The translations under genes were made by a program, and so were the position numbers. A stretch of 64,000 bases of DNA from Siphonodentalium dalli (taxonomy: Eukaryota > Mollusca > Scaphopoda > Gadilida > Siphonodentaliidae): positions 238,066,609 through 238,130,608 of the forward strand of contig CP136061.1 of assembly GCA_032622095.1 (NCBI GenBank). The letters run 5' to 3'. Each line of letters begins with the position of its first letter. Position 1 is the first letter of the stretch. Positions 1 to 13,193 of the stretch are shown here, piece after piece. Under the pieces are notes generated by a model. It had not been told where the DNA came from. It saw only the letters and a program-made list of their open reading frames with translations, and did not search any database.

Positions 1-126
1 TGTGTGTGATAAATAAAGAACCACAGAAGTGATATTGTTTTTGAACACATTTTTTCCATTGATGGGTAATTCTGAAGAAATGTAGGGAGTTACAATTATT
101 CCGCGAAAAAGCGGGCTATCGCTTTA

Positions 127-577
127 GGTTACACTGGTGTAAATAAGGTTCCGAGTGACATCTAGCGGATGCGGGAGGAATATATAGGAGAGAATAAAAT
201 AGACACTGGGCCCTGATTGGTCAATAGCCTTGTGTGATTTTCACATAAAAAAATCATCACACCTCTTCCCTATGATTTCCCATAGGTAAAATAACCATTG
301 GCACAGGAATTAACCCTTTGTAGTGAAGTTTGAATTTTTTGGTGTGGTCTAAAATATGACTGTATTTTTTTATGCGGTTCTGACACTAGTTACGAAAACA
401 TAAGATTTAAAGGCGAATTCCCTGCTAGACAGACATGATTTTTTTGTGTAAAAAGTTTCCCAAAATGTCAATTTTTAAGATTTAAAGAAAATTTTGGACC
501 CAACATTTATATTGCCAACACTATACGCTAAAACGTTAGCACTGAGGCCTATGGAAAACATTTACACCAGTGTAACC
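127..577. mobile_element. 451 bp MITE in satellite, copy 1
   Basis: The ends are perfect inverted repeats of at least 18 bp, beginning GGTTACACTGGTGTAAAT. TA flanks both ends (125-126 and 578-579). Units without the insert read CTTTAAAGGG at the same place, which is the sequence expected before insertion if TA was duplicated. A TA duplication and terminal inverted repeats with no coding capacity fit a non-autonomous element of the Tc1/mariner (IS630) superfamily. The superfamily assignment is inference, because no transposase is present. Confidence 0.9.
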
Positions 578-2378
578 TAAAGGGAAAAAGTAGCTTTTTA
601 TCATTTTTGATTCCTGGGAGTCACTTTAAAGCATTTTAATGCATTTTACAGAGCCTGGTCTTTCAGTCCAATGAATATCTCATGCTTGATGTGGCTATTC
701 TTGCTGCTGATGCTTTCTTTCACTTACATCAGCCAAAAAAATAGTAAGATTTTTCATAAAAAATGCCAATTTTTCAAGGTATTTTCAAAAAATTTCAAGG
801 TGGTAATAGTCACATGATGATGCAAATGACCCATAACATGGGCATGTCAACGACACATATATCAATTGTTATAAGAACCTAATTTAACAAGTATTTTGGA
901 TTTTATAGCCAGTGATATACAGATATATATCATAAAAGTGTGTCATTTCCACTGGTGGGTATGGTCATTTGAAGGTTAATAGCACTAAAACTTGGACACA
1001 TTTAAGAAAATGCTTCAGCAATTCAAAGAGAGCATATCTTTATTCAACTAATTCAATATACACCCACATCCAGTTATCTTGGATCACCCTTGCAGACCTG
1101 AAAATGTCATATTTTATTCTTCAATGTGCTGATAAAGTCATGCGCTTGATGCTCAGCTGATCAGATCTGGACTCAATGACCTCACATCACCAGAAGTTCT
1201 CTCATGGAAAGAATATTGAACAGTCTTCCATAGCTGATCCATGTATGCAACACCAGACCCCTAAAACTGAGTGAAAATGGGGCCTGAACATGACTGGTGA
1301 TGGAAAATTGTGCTTTTTTGATGAATAATTTGTTAAAGGGGGTGGGGTTAAATTGTGTGTGATAAATAAAGAACCACAGAAGTGATATTGTTTTTGAACA
1401 CATTTTTTCCATTGATGGGTAATTCTGAAGAAATGTAGGGAGTTACAATTATTCCGCGAAAAAGCGGGCTATCGCTTTAAGGGAAAAAGTAGCTTTTTAT
1501 CATTTTTGATTCCTGGGAGTCACTTTAAAGCATTTTAATGCATTTTACAGAGCCTGGTCTTTCAGTCCAATGAATATCTCATGCTTGATGTGGCTATTCT
1601 TGCTGCTGATGCTTTCTTTCACTTACATCAGCCAAAAAAATAGTAAGATTTTTCATAAAAAATGCCAATTTTTCAAGGTATTTTCAAAAAATTTCAAGGT
1701 GGTAATAGTCACATGATGATGCAAATGACCCATAACATGGGCATGTCAACGACACATATATCAATTGTTATAAGAACCTAATTTAACAAGTATTTTGGAT
1801 TTTATAGCCAGTGATATACAGATATATATCATAAAAGTGTGTCATTTCCACTGGTGGGTATGGTCATTTGAAGGTTAATAGCACTAAAACTTGGACACAT
1901 TTAAGAAAATGCTTCAGCAATTCAAAGAGAGCATATCTTTATTCAACTAATTCAATATACACCCACATCCAGTTATCTTGGATCACCCTTGCAGACCTGA
2001 AAATGTCATATTTTATTCTTCAATGTGCTGATAAAGTCATGCGCTTGATGCTCAGCTGATCAGATCTGGACTCAATGACCTCACATCACCAGAAGTTCTC
2101 TCATGGAAAGAATATTGAACAGTCTTCCATAGCTGATCCATGTATGCAACACCAGACCCCTAAAACTGAGTGAAAATGGGGCCTGAACATGACTGGTGGT
2201 GGAAAATTGTGCTTTTTTGATGAATAATTTGTTAAAGGGGGTGGGGTTAAATTGTGTGTGATAAATAAAGAACCACAGAAGTGATATTGTTTTTGAACAC
2301 ATTTTTTCCATTGATGGGTAATTCTGAAGAAATGTAGGGAGTTACAATTATTCCGCGAAAAAGCGGGCTATCGCTTTA

Positions 2379-2829
2379 GGTTACACTGGTGTAAATAAGG
2401 TTCCGAGTGACATCTAGCGGATGCGGGAGGAATATATAGGAGAGAATAAAATAGACACTGGGCCCTGATTGGTCAATAGCCTTGTGTGATTTTCACATAA
2501 AAAAATCATCACACCTCTTCCCTATGATTTCCCATAGGTAAAATAACCATTGGCACAGGAATTAACCCTTTGTAGTGAAGTTTGAATTTTTTGGTGTGGT
2601 CTAAAATATGACTGTATTTTTTTATGCGGTTCTGACACTAGTTACGAAAACATAAGATTTAAAGGCGAATTCCCTGCTAGACAGACATGATTTTTTTGTG
2701 TAAAAAGTTTCCCAAAATGTCAATTTTTTAGATTTAAAGAAAATTTTGGACCCAACATTTATATTGCCAACACTATACGCTAAAACGTTAGCACTGAGGC
2801 CTATGGAAAACATTTACACCAGTGTAACC
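2379..2829. mobile_element. 451 bp MITE in satellite, copy 2
   Basis: It has the same termini and site as copy 1. It carries one private substitution near 2727, where the T-run is one longer and an A is lost. This is the only internal difference I noticed between copies, and it removes a stop and opens a meaningless 63-codon frame on the minus strand. Confidence 0.9.
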
Positions 2830-3731
2830 TAAAGGGAAAAAGTAGCTTTTTATCATTTTTGATTCCTGGGAGTCACTTTAAAGCATTTTAATGCATTTTA
2901 CAGAGCCTGGTCTTTCAGTCCAATGAATATCTCATGCTTGATGTGGCTATTCTTGCTGCTGATGCTTTCTTTCACTTACATCAGCCAAAAAAATAGTAAG
3001 ATTTTTCATAAAAAATGCCAATTTTTCAAGGTATTTTCAAAAAATTTCAAGGTGGTAATAGTCACATGATGATGCAAATGACCCATAACATGGGCATGTC
3101 AACGACACATATATCAATTGTTATAAGAACCTAATTTAACAAGTATTTTGGATTTTATAGCCAGTGATATACAGATATATATCATAAAAGTGTGTCATTT
3201 CCACTGGTGGGTATGGTCATTTGAAGGTTAATAGCACTAAAACTTGGACACATTTAAGAAAATGCTTCAGCAATTCAAAGAGAGCATATCTTTATTCAAC
3301 TAATTCAATATACACCCACATCCAGTTATCTTGGATCACCCTTGCAGACCTGAAAATGTCATATTTTATTCTTCAATGTGCTGATAAAGTCATGCGCTTG
3401 ATGCTCAGCTGATCAGATCTGGACTCAATGACCTCACATCACCAGAAGTTCTCTCATGGAAAGAATATTGAACAGTCTTCCATAGCTGATCCATGTATGC
3501 AACACCAGACCCCTAAAACTGAGTGAAAATGGGGCCTGAACATGACTGGTGGTGGAAAATTGTGCTTTTTTGATGAATAATTTGTTAAAGGGGGTGGGGT
3601 TAAATTGTGTGTGATAAATAAAGAACCACAGAAGTGATATTGTTTTTGAACACATTTTTTCCATTGATGGGTAATTCTGAAGAAATGTAGGGAGTTACAA
3701 TTATTCCGCGAAAAAGCGGGCTATCGCTTTA

Positions 3732-4182
3732 GGTTACACTGGTGTAAATAAGGTTCCGAGTGACATCTAGCGGATGCGGGAGGAATATATAGGAGAGAAT
3801 AAAATAGACACTGGGCCCTGATTGGTCAATAGCCTTGTGTGATTTTCACATAAAAAAATCATCACACCTCTTCCCTATGATTTCCCATAGGTAAAATAAC
3901 CATTGGCACAGGAATTAACCCTTTGTAGTGAAGTTTGAATTTTTTGGTGTGGTCTAAAATATGACTGTATTTTTTTATGCGGTTCTGACACTAGTTACGA
4001 AAACATAAGATTTAAAGGCGAATTCCCTGCTAGACAGACATGATTTTTTTGTGTAAAAAGTTTCCCAAAATGTCAATTTTTAAGATTTAAAGAAAATTTT
4101 GGACCCAACATTTATATTGCCAACACTATACGCTAAAACGTTAGCACTGAGGCCTATGGAAAACATTTACACCAGTGTAACC
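3732..4182. mobile_element. 451 bp MITE in satellite, copy 3
   Basis: Same termini and same insertion position in the unit as copy 1. It sits in a run of consecutive MITE-bearing 1353 bp units. Confidence 0.9.
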
Positions 4183-5084
4183 TAAAGGGAAAAAGTAGCT
4201 TTTTATCATTTTTGATTCCTGGGAGTCACTTTAAAGCATTTTAATGCATTTTACAGAGCCTGGTCTTTCAGTCCAATGAATATCTCATGCTTGATGTGGC
4301 TATTCTTGCTGCTGATGCTTTCTTTCACTTACATCAGCCAAAAAAATAGTAAGATTTTTCATAAAAAATGCCAATTTTTCAAGGTATTTTCAAAAAATTT
4401 CAAGGTGGTAATAGTCACATGATGATGCAAATGACCCATAACATGGGCATGTCAACGACACATATATCAATTGTTATAAGAACCTAATTTAACAAGTATT
4501 TTGGATTTTATAGCCAGTGATATACAGATATATATCATAAAAGTGTGTCATTTCCACTGGTGGGTATGGTCATTTGAAGGTTAATAGCACTAAAACTTGG
4601 ACACATTTAAGAAAATGCTTCAGCAATTCAAAGAGAGCATATCTTTATTCAACTAATTCAATATACACCCACATCCAGTTATCTTGGATCACCCTTGCAG
4701 ACCTGAAAATGTCATATTTTATTCTTCAATGTGCTGATAAAGTCATGCGCTTGATGCTCAGCTGATCAGATCTGGACTCAATGACCTCACATCACCAGAA
4801 GTTCTCTCATGGAAAGAATATTGAACAGTCTTCCATAGCTGATCCATGTATGCAACACCAGACCCCTAAAACTGAGTGAAAATGGGGCCTGAACATGACT
4901 GGTGGTGGAAAATTGTGCTTTTTTGATGAATAATTTGTTAAAGGGGGTGGGGTTAAATTGTGTGTGATAAATAAAGAACCACAGAAGTGATATTGTTTTT
5001 GAACACATTTTTTCCATTGATGGGTAATTCTGAAGAAATGTAGGGAGTTACAATTATTCCGCGAAAAAGCGGGCTATCGCTTTA

Positions 5085-5535
5085 GGTTACACTGGTGTAA
5101 ATAAGGTTCCGAGTGACATCTAGCGGATGCGGGAGGAATATATAGGAGAGAATAAAATAGACACTGGGCCCTGATTGGTCAATAGCCTTGTGTGATTTTC
5201 ACATAAAAAAATCATCACACCTCTTCCCTATGATTTCCCATAGGTAAAATAACCATTGGCACAGGAATTAACCCTTTGTAGTGAAGTTTGAATTTTTTGG
5301 TGTGGTCTAAAATATGACTGTATTTTTTTATGCGGTTCTGACACTAGTTACGAAAACATAAGATTTAAAGGCGAATTCCCTGCTAGACAGACATGATTTT
5401 TTTGTGTAAAAAGTTTCCCAAAATGTCAATTTTTAAGATTTAAAGAAAATTTTGGACCCAACATTTATATTGCCAACACTATACGCTAAAACGTTAGCAC
5501 TGAGGCCTATGGAAAACATTTACACCAGTGTAACC
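5085..5535. mobile_element. 451 bp MITE in satellite, copy 4
   Basis: Same termini and same insertion position in the unit as copy 1. Confidence 0.9.
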
Positions 5536-6437
5536 TAAAGGGAAAAAGTAGCTTTTTATCATTTTTGATTCCTGGGAGTCACTTTAAAGCATTTTAATGC
5601 ATTTTACAGAGCCTGGTCTTTCAGTCCAATGAATATCTCATGCTTGATGTGGCTATTCTTGCTGCTGATGCTTTCTTTCACTTACATCAGCCAAAAAAAT
5701 AGTAAGATTTTTCATAAAAAATGCCAATTTTTCAAGGTATTTTCAAAAAATTTCAAGGTGGTAATAGTCACATGATGATGCAAATGACCCATAACATGGG
5801 CATGTCAACGACACATATATCAATTGTTATAAGAACCTAATTTAACAAGTATTTTGGATTTTATAGCCAGTGATATACAGATATATATCATAAAAGTGTG
5901 TCATTTCCACTGGTGGGTATGGTCATTTGAAGGTTAATAGCACTAAAACTTGGACACATTTAAGAAAATGCTTCAGCAATTCAAAGAGAGCATATCTTTA
6001 TTCAACTAATTCAATATACACCCACATCCAGTTATCTTGGATCACCCTTGCAGACCTGAAAATGTCATATTTTATTCTTCAATGTGCTGATAAAGTCATG
6101 CGCTTGATGCTCAGCTGATCAGATCTGGACTCAATGACCTCACATCACCAGAAGTTCTCTCATGGAAAGAATATTGAACAGTCTTCCATAGCTGATCCAT
6201 GTATGCAACACCAGACCCCTAAAACTGAGTGAAAATGGGGCCTGAACATGACTGGTGGTGGAAAATTGTGCTTTTTTGATGAATAATTTGTTAAAGGGGG
6301 TGGGGTTAAATTGTGTGTGATAAATAAAGAACCACAGAAGTGATATTGTTTTTGAACACATTTTTTCCATTGATGGGTAATTCTGAAGAAATGTAGGGAG
6401 TTACAATTATTCCGCGAAAAAGCGGGCTATCGCTTTA

Positions 6438-6888
6438 GGTTACACTGGTGTAAATAAGGTTCCGAGTGACATCTAGCGGATGCGGGAGGAATATATAGGA
6501 GAGAATAAAATAGACACTGGGCCCTGATTGGTCAATAGCCTTGTGTGATTTTCACATAAAAAAATCATCACACCTCTTCCCTATGATTTCCCATAGGTAA
6601 AATAACCATTGGCACAGGAATTAACCCTTTGTAGTGAAGTTTGAATTTTTTGGTGTGGTCTAAAATATGACTGTATTTTTTTATGCGGTTCTGACACTAG
6701 TTACGAAAACATAAGATTTAAAGGCGAATTCCCTGCTAGACAGACATGATTTTTTTGTGTAAAAAGTTTCCCAAAATGTCAATTTTTAAGATTTAAAGAA
6801 AATTTTGGACCCAACATTTATATTGCCAACACTATACGCTAAAACGTTAGCACTGAGGCCTATGGAAAACATTTACACCAGTGTAACC
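6438..6888. mobile_element. 451 bp MITE in satellite, copy 5
   Basis: Same termini and same insertion position. It is the last MITE before two consecutive empty 900 bp junctions. Confidence 0.9.
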
Positions 6889-9590
6889 TAAAGGGAAAAA
6901 GTAGCTTTTTATCATTTTTGATTCCTGGGAGTCACTTTAAAGCATTTTAATGCATTTTACAGAGCCTGGTCTTTCAGTCCAATGAATATCTCATGCTTGA
7001 TGTGGCTATTCTTGCTGCTGATGCTTTCTTTCACTTACATCAGCCAAAAAAATAGTAAGATTTTTCATAAAAAATGCCAATTTTTCAAGGTATTTTCAAA
7101 AAATTTCAAGGTGGTAATAGTCACATGATGATGCAAATGACCCATAACATGGGCATGTCAACGACACATATATCAATTGTTATAAGAACCTAATTTAACA
7201 AGTATTTTGGATTTTATAGCCAGTGATATACAGATATATATCATAAAAGTGTGTCATTTCCACTGGTGGGTATGGTCATTTGAAGGTTAATAGCACTAAA
7301 ACTTGGACACATTTAAGAAAATGCTTCAGCAATTCAAAGAGAGCATATCTTTATTCAACTAATTCAATATACACCCACATCCAGTTATCTTGGATCACCC
7401 TTGCAGACCTGAAAATGTCATATTTTATTCTTCAATGTGCTGATAAAGTCATGCGCTTGATGCTCAGCTGATCAGATCTGGACTCAATGACCTCACATCA
7501 CCAGAAGTTCTCTCATGGAAAGAATATTGAACAGTCTTCCATAGCTGATCCATGTATGCAACACCAGACCCCTAAAACTGAGTGAAAATGGGGCCTGAAC
7601 ATGACTGGTGGTGGAAAATTGTGCTTTTTTGATGAATAATTTGTTAAAGGGGGTGGGGTTAAATTGTGTGTGATAAATAAAGAACCACAGAAGTGATATT
7701 GTTTTTGAACACATTTTTTCCATTGATGGGTAATTCTGAAGAAATGTAGGGAGTTACAATTATTCCGCGAAAAAGCGGGCTATCGCTTTAAAGGGAAAAA
7801 GTAGCTTTTTATCATTTTTGATTCCTGGGAGTCACTTTAAAGCATTTTAATGCATTTTACAGAGCCTGGTCTTTCAGTCCAATGAATATCTCATGCTTGA
7901 TGTGGCTATTCTTGCTGCTGATGCTTTCTTTCACTTACATCAGCCAAAAAAATAGTAAGATTTTTCATAAAAAATGCCAATTTTTCAAGGTATTTTCAAA
8001 AAATTTCAAGGTGGTAATAGTCACATGATGATGCAAATGACCCATAACATGGGCATGTCAACGACACATATATCAATTGTTATAAGAACCTAATTTAACA
8101 AGTATTTTGGATTTTATAGCCAGTGATATACAGATATATATCATAAAAGTGTGTCATTTCCACTGGTGGGTATGGTCATTTGAAGGTTAATAGCACTAAA
8201 ACTTGGACACATTTAAGAAAATGCTTCAGCAATTCAAAGAGAGCATATCTTTATTCAACTAATTCAATATACACCCACATCCAGTTATCTTGGATCACCC
8301 TTGCAGACCTGAAAATGTCATATTTTATTCTTCAATGTGCTGATAAAGTCATGCGCTTGATGCTCAGCTGATCAGATCTGGACTCAATGACCTCACATCA
8401 CCAGAAGTTCTCTCATGGAAAGAATATTGAACAGTCTTCCATAGCTGATCCATGTATGCAACACCAGACCCCTAAAACTGAGTGAAAATGGGGCCTGAAC
8501 ATGACTGGTGGTGGAAAATTGTGCTTTTTTGATGAATAATTTGTTAAAGGGGGTGGGGTTAAATTGTGTGTGATAAATAAAGAACCACAGAAGTGATATT
8601 GTTTTTGAACACATTTTTTCCATTGATGGGTAATTCTGAAGAAATGTAGGGAGTTACAATTATTCCGCGAAAAAGCGGGCTATCGCTTTAAAGGGAAAAA
8701 GTAGCTTTTTATCATTTTTGATTCCTGGGAGTCACTTTAAAGCATTTTAATGCATTTTACAGAGCCTGGTCTTTCAGTCCAATGAATATCTCATGCTTGA
8801 TGTGGCTATTCTTGCTGCTGATGCTTTCTTTCACTTACATCAGCCAAAAAAATAGTAAGATTTTTCATAAAAAATGCCAATTTTTCAAGGTATTTTCAAA
8901 AAATTTCAAGGTGGTAATAGTCACATGATGATGCAAATGACCCATAACATGGGCATGTCAACGACACATATATCAATTGTTATAAGAACCTAATTTAACA
9001 AGTATTTTGGATTTTATAGCCAGTGATATACAGATATATATCATAAAAGTGTGTCATTTCCACTGGTGGGTATGGTCATTTGAAGGTTAATAGCACTAAA
9101 ACTTGGACACATTTAAGAAAATGCTTCAGCAATTCAAAGAGAGCATATCTTTATTCAACTAATTCAATATACACCCACATCCAGTTATCTTGGATCACCC
9201 TTGCAGACCTGAAAATGTCATATTTTATTCTTCAATGTGCTGATAAAGTCATGCGCTTGATGCTCAGCTGATCAGATCTGGACTCAATGACCTCACATCA
9301 CCAGAAGTTCTCTCATGGAAAGAATATTGAACAGTCTTCCATAGCTGATCCATGTATGCAACACCAGACCCCTAAAACTGAGTGAAAATGGGGCCTGAAC
9401 ATGACTGGTGGTGGAAAATTGTGCTTTTTTGATGAATAATTTGTTAAAGGGGGTGGGGTTAAATTGTGTGTGATAAATAAAGAACCACAGAAGTGATATT
9501 GTTTTTGAACACATTTTTTCCATTGATGGGTAATTCTGAAGAAATGTAGGGAGTTACAATTATTCCGCGAAAAAGCGGGCTATCGCTTTA

Positions 9591-10041
9591 GGTTACACTG
9601 GTGTAAATAAGGTTCCGAGTGACATCTAGCGGATGCGGGAGGAATATATAGGAGAGAATAAAATAGACACTGGGCCCTGATTGGTCAATAGCCTTGTGTG
9701 ATTTTCACATAAAAAAATCATCACACCTCTTCCCTATGATTTCCCATAGGTAAAATAACCATTGGCACAGGAATTAACCCTTTGTAGTGAAGTTTGAATT
9801 TTTTGGTGTGGTCTAAAATATGACTGTATTTTTTTATGCGGTTCTGACACTAGTTACGAAAACATAAGATTTAAAGGCGAATTCCCTGCTAGACAGACAT
9901 GATTTTTTTGTGTAAAAAGTTTCCCAAAATGTCAATTTTTAAGATTTAAAGAAAATTTTGGACCCAACATTTATATTGCCAACACTATACGCTAAAACGT
10001 TAGCACTGAGGCCTATGGAAAACATTTACACCAGTGTAACC
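9591..10041. mobile_element. 451 bp MITE in satellite, copy 6
   Basis: Same termini and insertion position. It opens the first of two 3152 bp higher-order repeats (MITE, unit, 899-type junction, unit, 900-type junction, unit). Confidence 0.9.
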
Positions 10042-12742
10042 TAAAGGGAAAAAGTAGCTTTTTATCATTTTTGATTCCTGGGAGTCACTTTAAAGCATTT
10101 TAATGCATTTTACAGAGCCTGGTCTTTCAGTCCAATGAATATCTCATGCTTGATGTGGCTATTCTTGCTGCTGATGCTTTCTTTCACTTACATCAGCCAA
10201 AAAAATAGTAAGATTTTTCATAAAAAATGCCAATTTTTCAAGGTATTTTCAAAAAATTTCAAGGTGGTAATAGTCACATGATGATGCAAATGACCCATAA
10301 CATGGGCATGTCAACGACACATATATCAATTGTTATAAGAACCTAATTTAACAAGTATTTTGGATTTTATAGCCAGTGATATACAGATATATATCATAAA
10401 AGTGTGTCATTTCCACTGGTGGGTATGGTCATTTGAAGGTTAATAGCACTAAAACTTGGACACATTTAAGAAAATGCTTCAGCAATTCAAAGAGAGCATA
10501 TCTTTATTCAACTAATTCAATATACACCCACATCCAGTTATCTTGGATCACCCTTGCAGACCTGAAAATGTCATATTTTATTCTTCAATGTGCTGATAAA
10601 GTCATGCGCTTGATGCTCAGCTGATCAGATCTGGACTCAATGACCTCACATCACCAGAAGTTCTCTCATGGAAAGAATATTGAACAGTCTACCATAGCTG
10701 ATCCATGTATGCAACACCAGACCCCTAAAACTGAGTGAAAATGGGGCCTGAACATGACTGGTGATGGAAAATTGTGCTTTTTTGATGAATAATTTGTTAA
10801 AGGGGGTGGGGTTAAATTGTGTGTGATAAATAAAGAACCACAGAAGTGATATTGTTTTTGAACACATTTTTTCCATTGATGGGTAATTCTGAAGAAATGT
10901 AGGGAGTTACAATTATTCCGCGAAAAAGCGGGCTATCGCTTTAAGGGAAAAAGTAGCTTTTTATCATTTTTGATTCCTGGGAGTCACTTTAAAGCATTTT
11001 AATGCATTTTACAGAGCCTGGTCTTTCAGTCCAATGAATATCTCATGCTTGATGTGGCTATTCTTGCTGCTGATGCTTTCTTTCACTTACATCAGCCAAA
11101 AAAATAGTAAGATTTTTCATAAAAAATGCCAATTTTTCAAGGTATTTTCAAAAAATTTCAAGGTGGTAATAGTCACATGATGATGCAAATGACCCATAAC
11201 ATGGGCATGTCAACGACACATATATCAATTGTTATAAGAACCTAATTTAACAAGTATTTTGGATTTTATAGCCAGTGATATACAGATATATATCATAAAA
11301 GTGTGTCATTTCCACTGGTGGGTATGGTCATTTGAAGGTTAATAGCACTAAAACTTGGACACATTTAAGAAAATGCTTCAGCAATTCAAAGAGAGCATAT
11401 CTTTATTCAACTAATTCAATATACACCCACATCCAGTTATCTTGGATCACCCTTGCAGACCTGAAAATGTCATATTTTATTCTTCAATGTGCTGATAAAG
11501 TCATGCGCTTGATGCTCAGCTGATCAGATCTGGACTCAATGACCTCACATCACCAGAAGTTCTCTCATGGAAAGAATATTGAACAGTCTTCCATAGCTGA
11601 TCCATGTATGCAACACCAGACCCCTAAAACTGAGTGAAAATGGGGCCTGAACATGACTGGTGGTGGAAAATTGTGCTTTTTTGATGAATAATTTGTTAAA
11701 GGGGGTGGGGTTAAATTGTGTGTGATAAATAAAGAACCACAGAAGTGATATTGTTTTTGAACACATTTTTTCCATTGATGGGTAATTCTGAAGAAATGTA
11801 GGGAGTTACAATTATTCCGCGAAAAAGCGGGCTATCGCTTTAAAGGGAAAAAGTAGCTTTTTATCATTTTTGATTCCTGGGAGTCACTTTAAAGCATTTT
11901 AATGCATTTTACAGAGCCTGGTCTTTCAGTCCAATGAATATCTCATGCTTGATGTGGCTATTCTTGCTGCTGATGCTTTCTTTCACTTACATCAGCCAAA
12001 AAAATAGTAAGATTTTTCATAAAAAATGCCAATTTTTCAAGGTATTTTCAAAAAATTTCAAGGTGGTAATAGTCACATGATGATGCAAATGACCCATAAC
12101 ATGGGCATGTCAACGACACATATATCAATTGTTATAAGAACCTAATTTAACAAGTATTTTGGATTTTATAGCCAGTGATATACAGATATATATCATAAAA
12201 GTGTGTCATTTCCACTGGTGGGTATGGTCATTTGAAGGTTAATAGCACTAAAACTTGGACACATTTAAGAAAATGCTTCAGCAATTCAAAGAGAGCATAT
12301 CTTTATTCAACTAATTCAATATACACCCACATCCAGTTATCTTGGATCACCCTTGCAGACCTGAAAATGTCATATTTTATTCTTCAATGTGCTGATAAAG
12401 TCATGCGCTTGATGCTCAGCTGATCAGATCTGGACTCAATGACCTCACATCACCAGAAGTTCTCTCATGGAAAGAATATTGAACAGTCTTCCATAGCTGA
12501 TCCATGTATGCAACACCAGACCCCTAAAACTGAGTGAAAATGGGGCCTGAACATGACTGGTGGTGGAAAATTGTGCTTTTTTGATGAATAATTTGTTAAA
12601 GGGGGTGGGGTTAAATTGTGTGTGATAAATAAAGAACCACAGAAGTGATATTGTTTTTGAACACATTTTTTCCATTGATGGGTAATTCTGAAGAAATGTA
12701 GGGAGTTACAATTATTCCGCGAAAAAGCGGGCTATCGCTTTA

Positions 12743-13193
12743 GGTTACACTGGTGTAAATAAGGTTCCGAGTGACATCTAGCGGATGCGGGAGGAATATA
12801 TAGGAGAGAATAAAATAGACACTGGGCCCTGATTGGTCAATAGCCTTGTGTGATTTTCACATAAAAAAATCATCACACCTCTTCCCTATGATTTCCCATA
12901 GGTAAAATAACCATTGGCACAGGAATTAACCCTTTGTAGTGAAGTTTGAATTTTTTGGTGTGGTCTAAAATATGACTGTATTTTTTTATGCGGTTCTGAC
13001 ACTAGTTACGAAAACATAAGATTTAAAGGCGAATTCCCTGCTAGACAGACATGATTTTTTTGTGTAAAAAGTTTCCCAAAATGTCAATTTTTAAGATTTA
13101 AAGAAAATTTTGGACCCAACATTTATATTGCCAACACTATACGCTAAAACGTTAGCACTGAGGCCTATGGAAAACATTTACACCAGTGTAACC
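12743..13193. mobile_element. 451 bp MITE in satellite, copy 7
   Basis: Same termini and insertion position. It opens the second 3152 bp higher-order repeat. Confidence 0.9.
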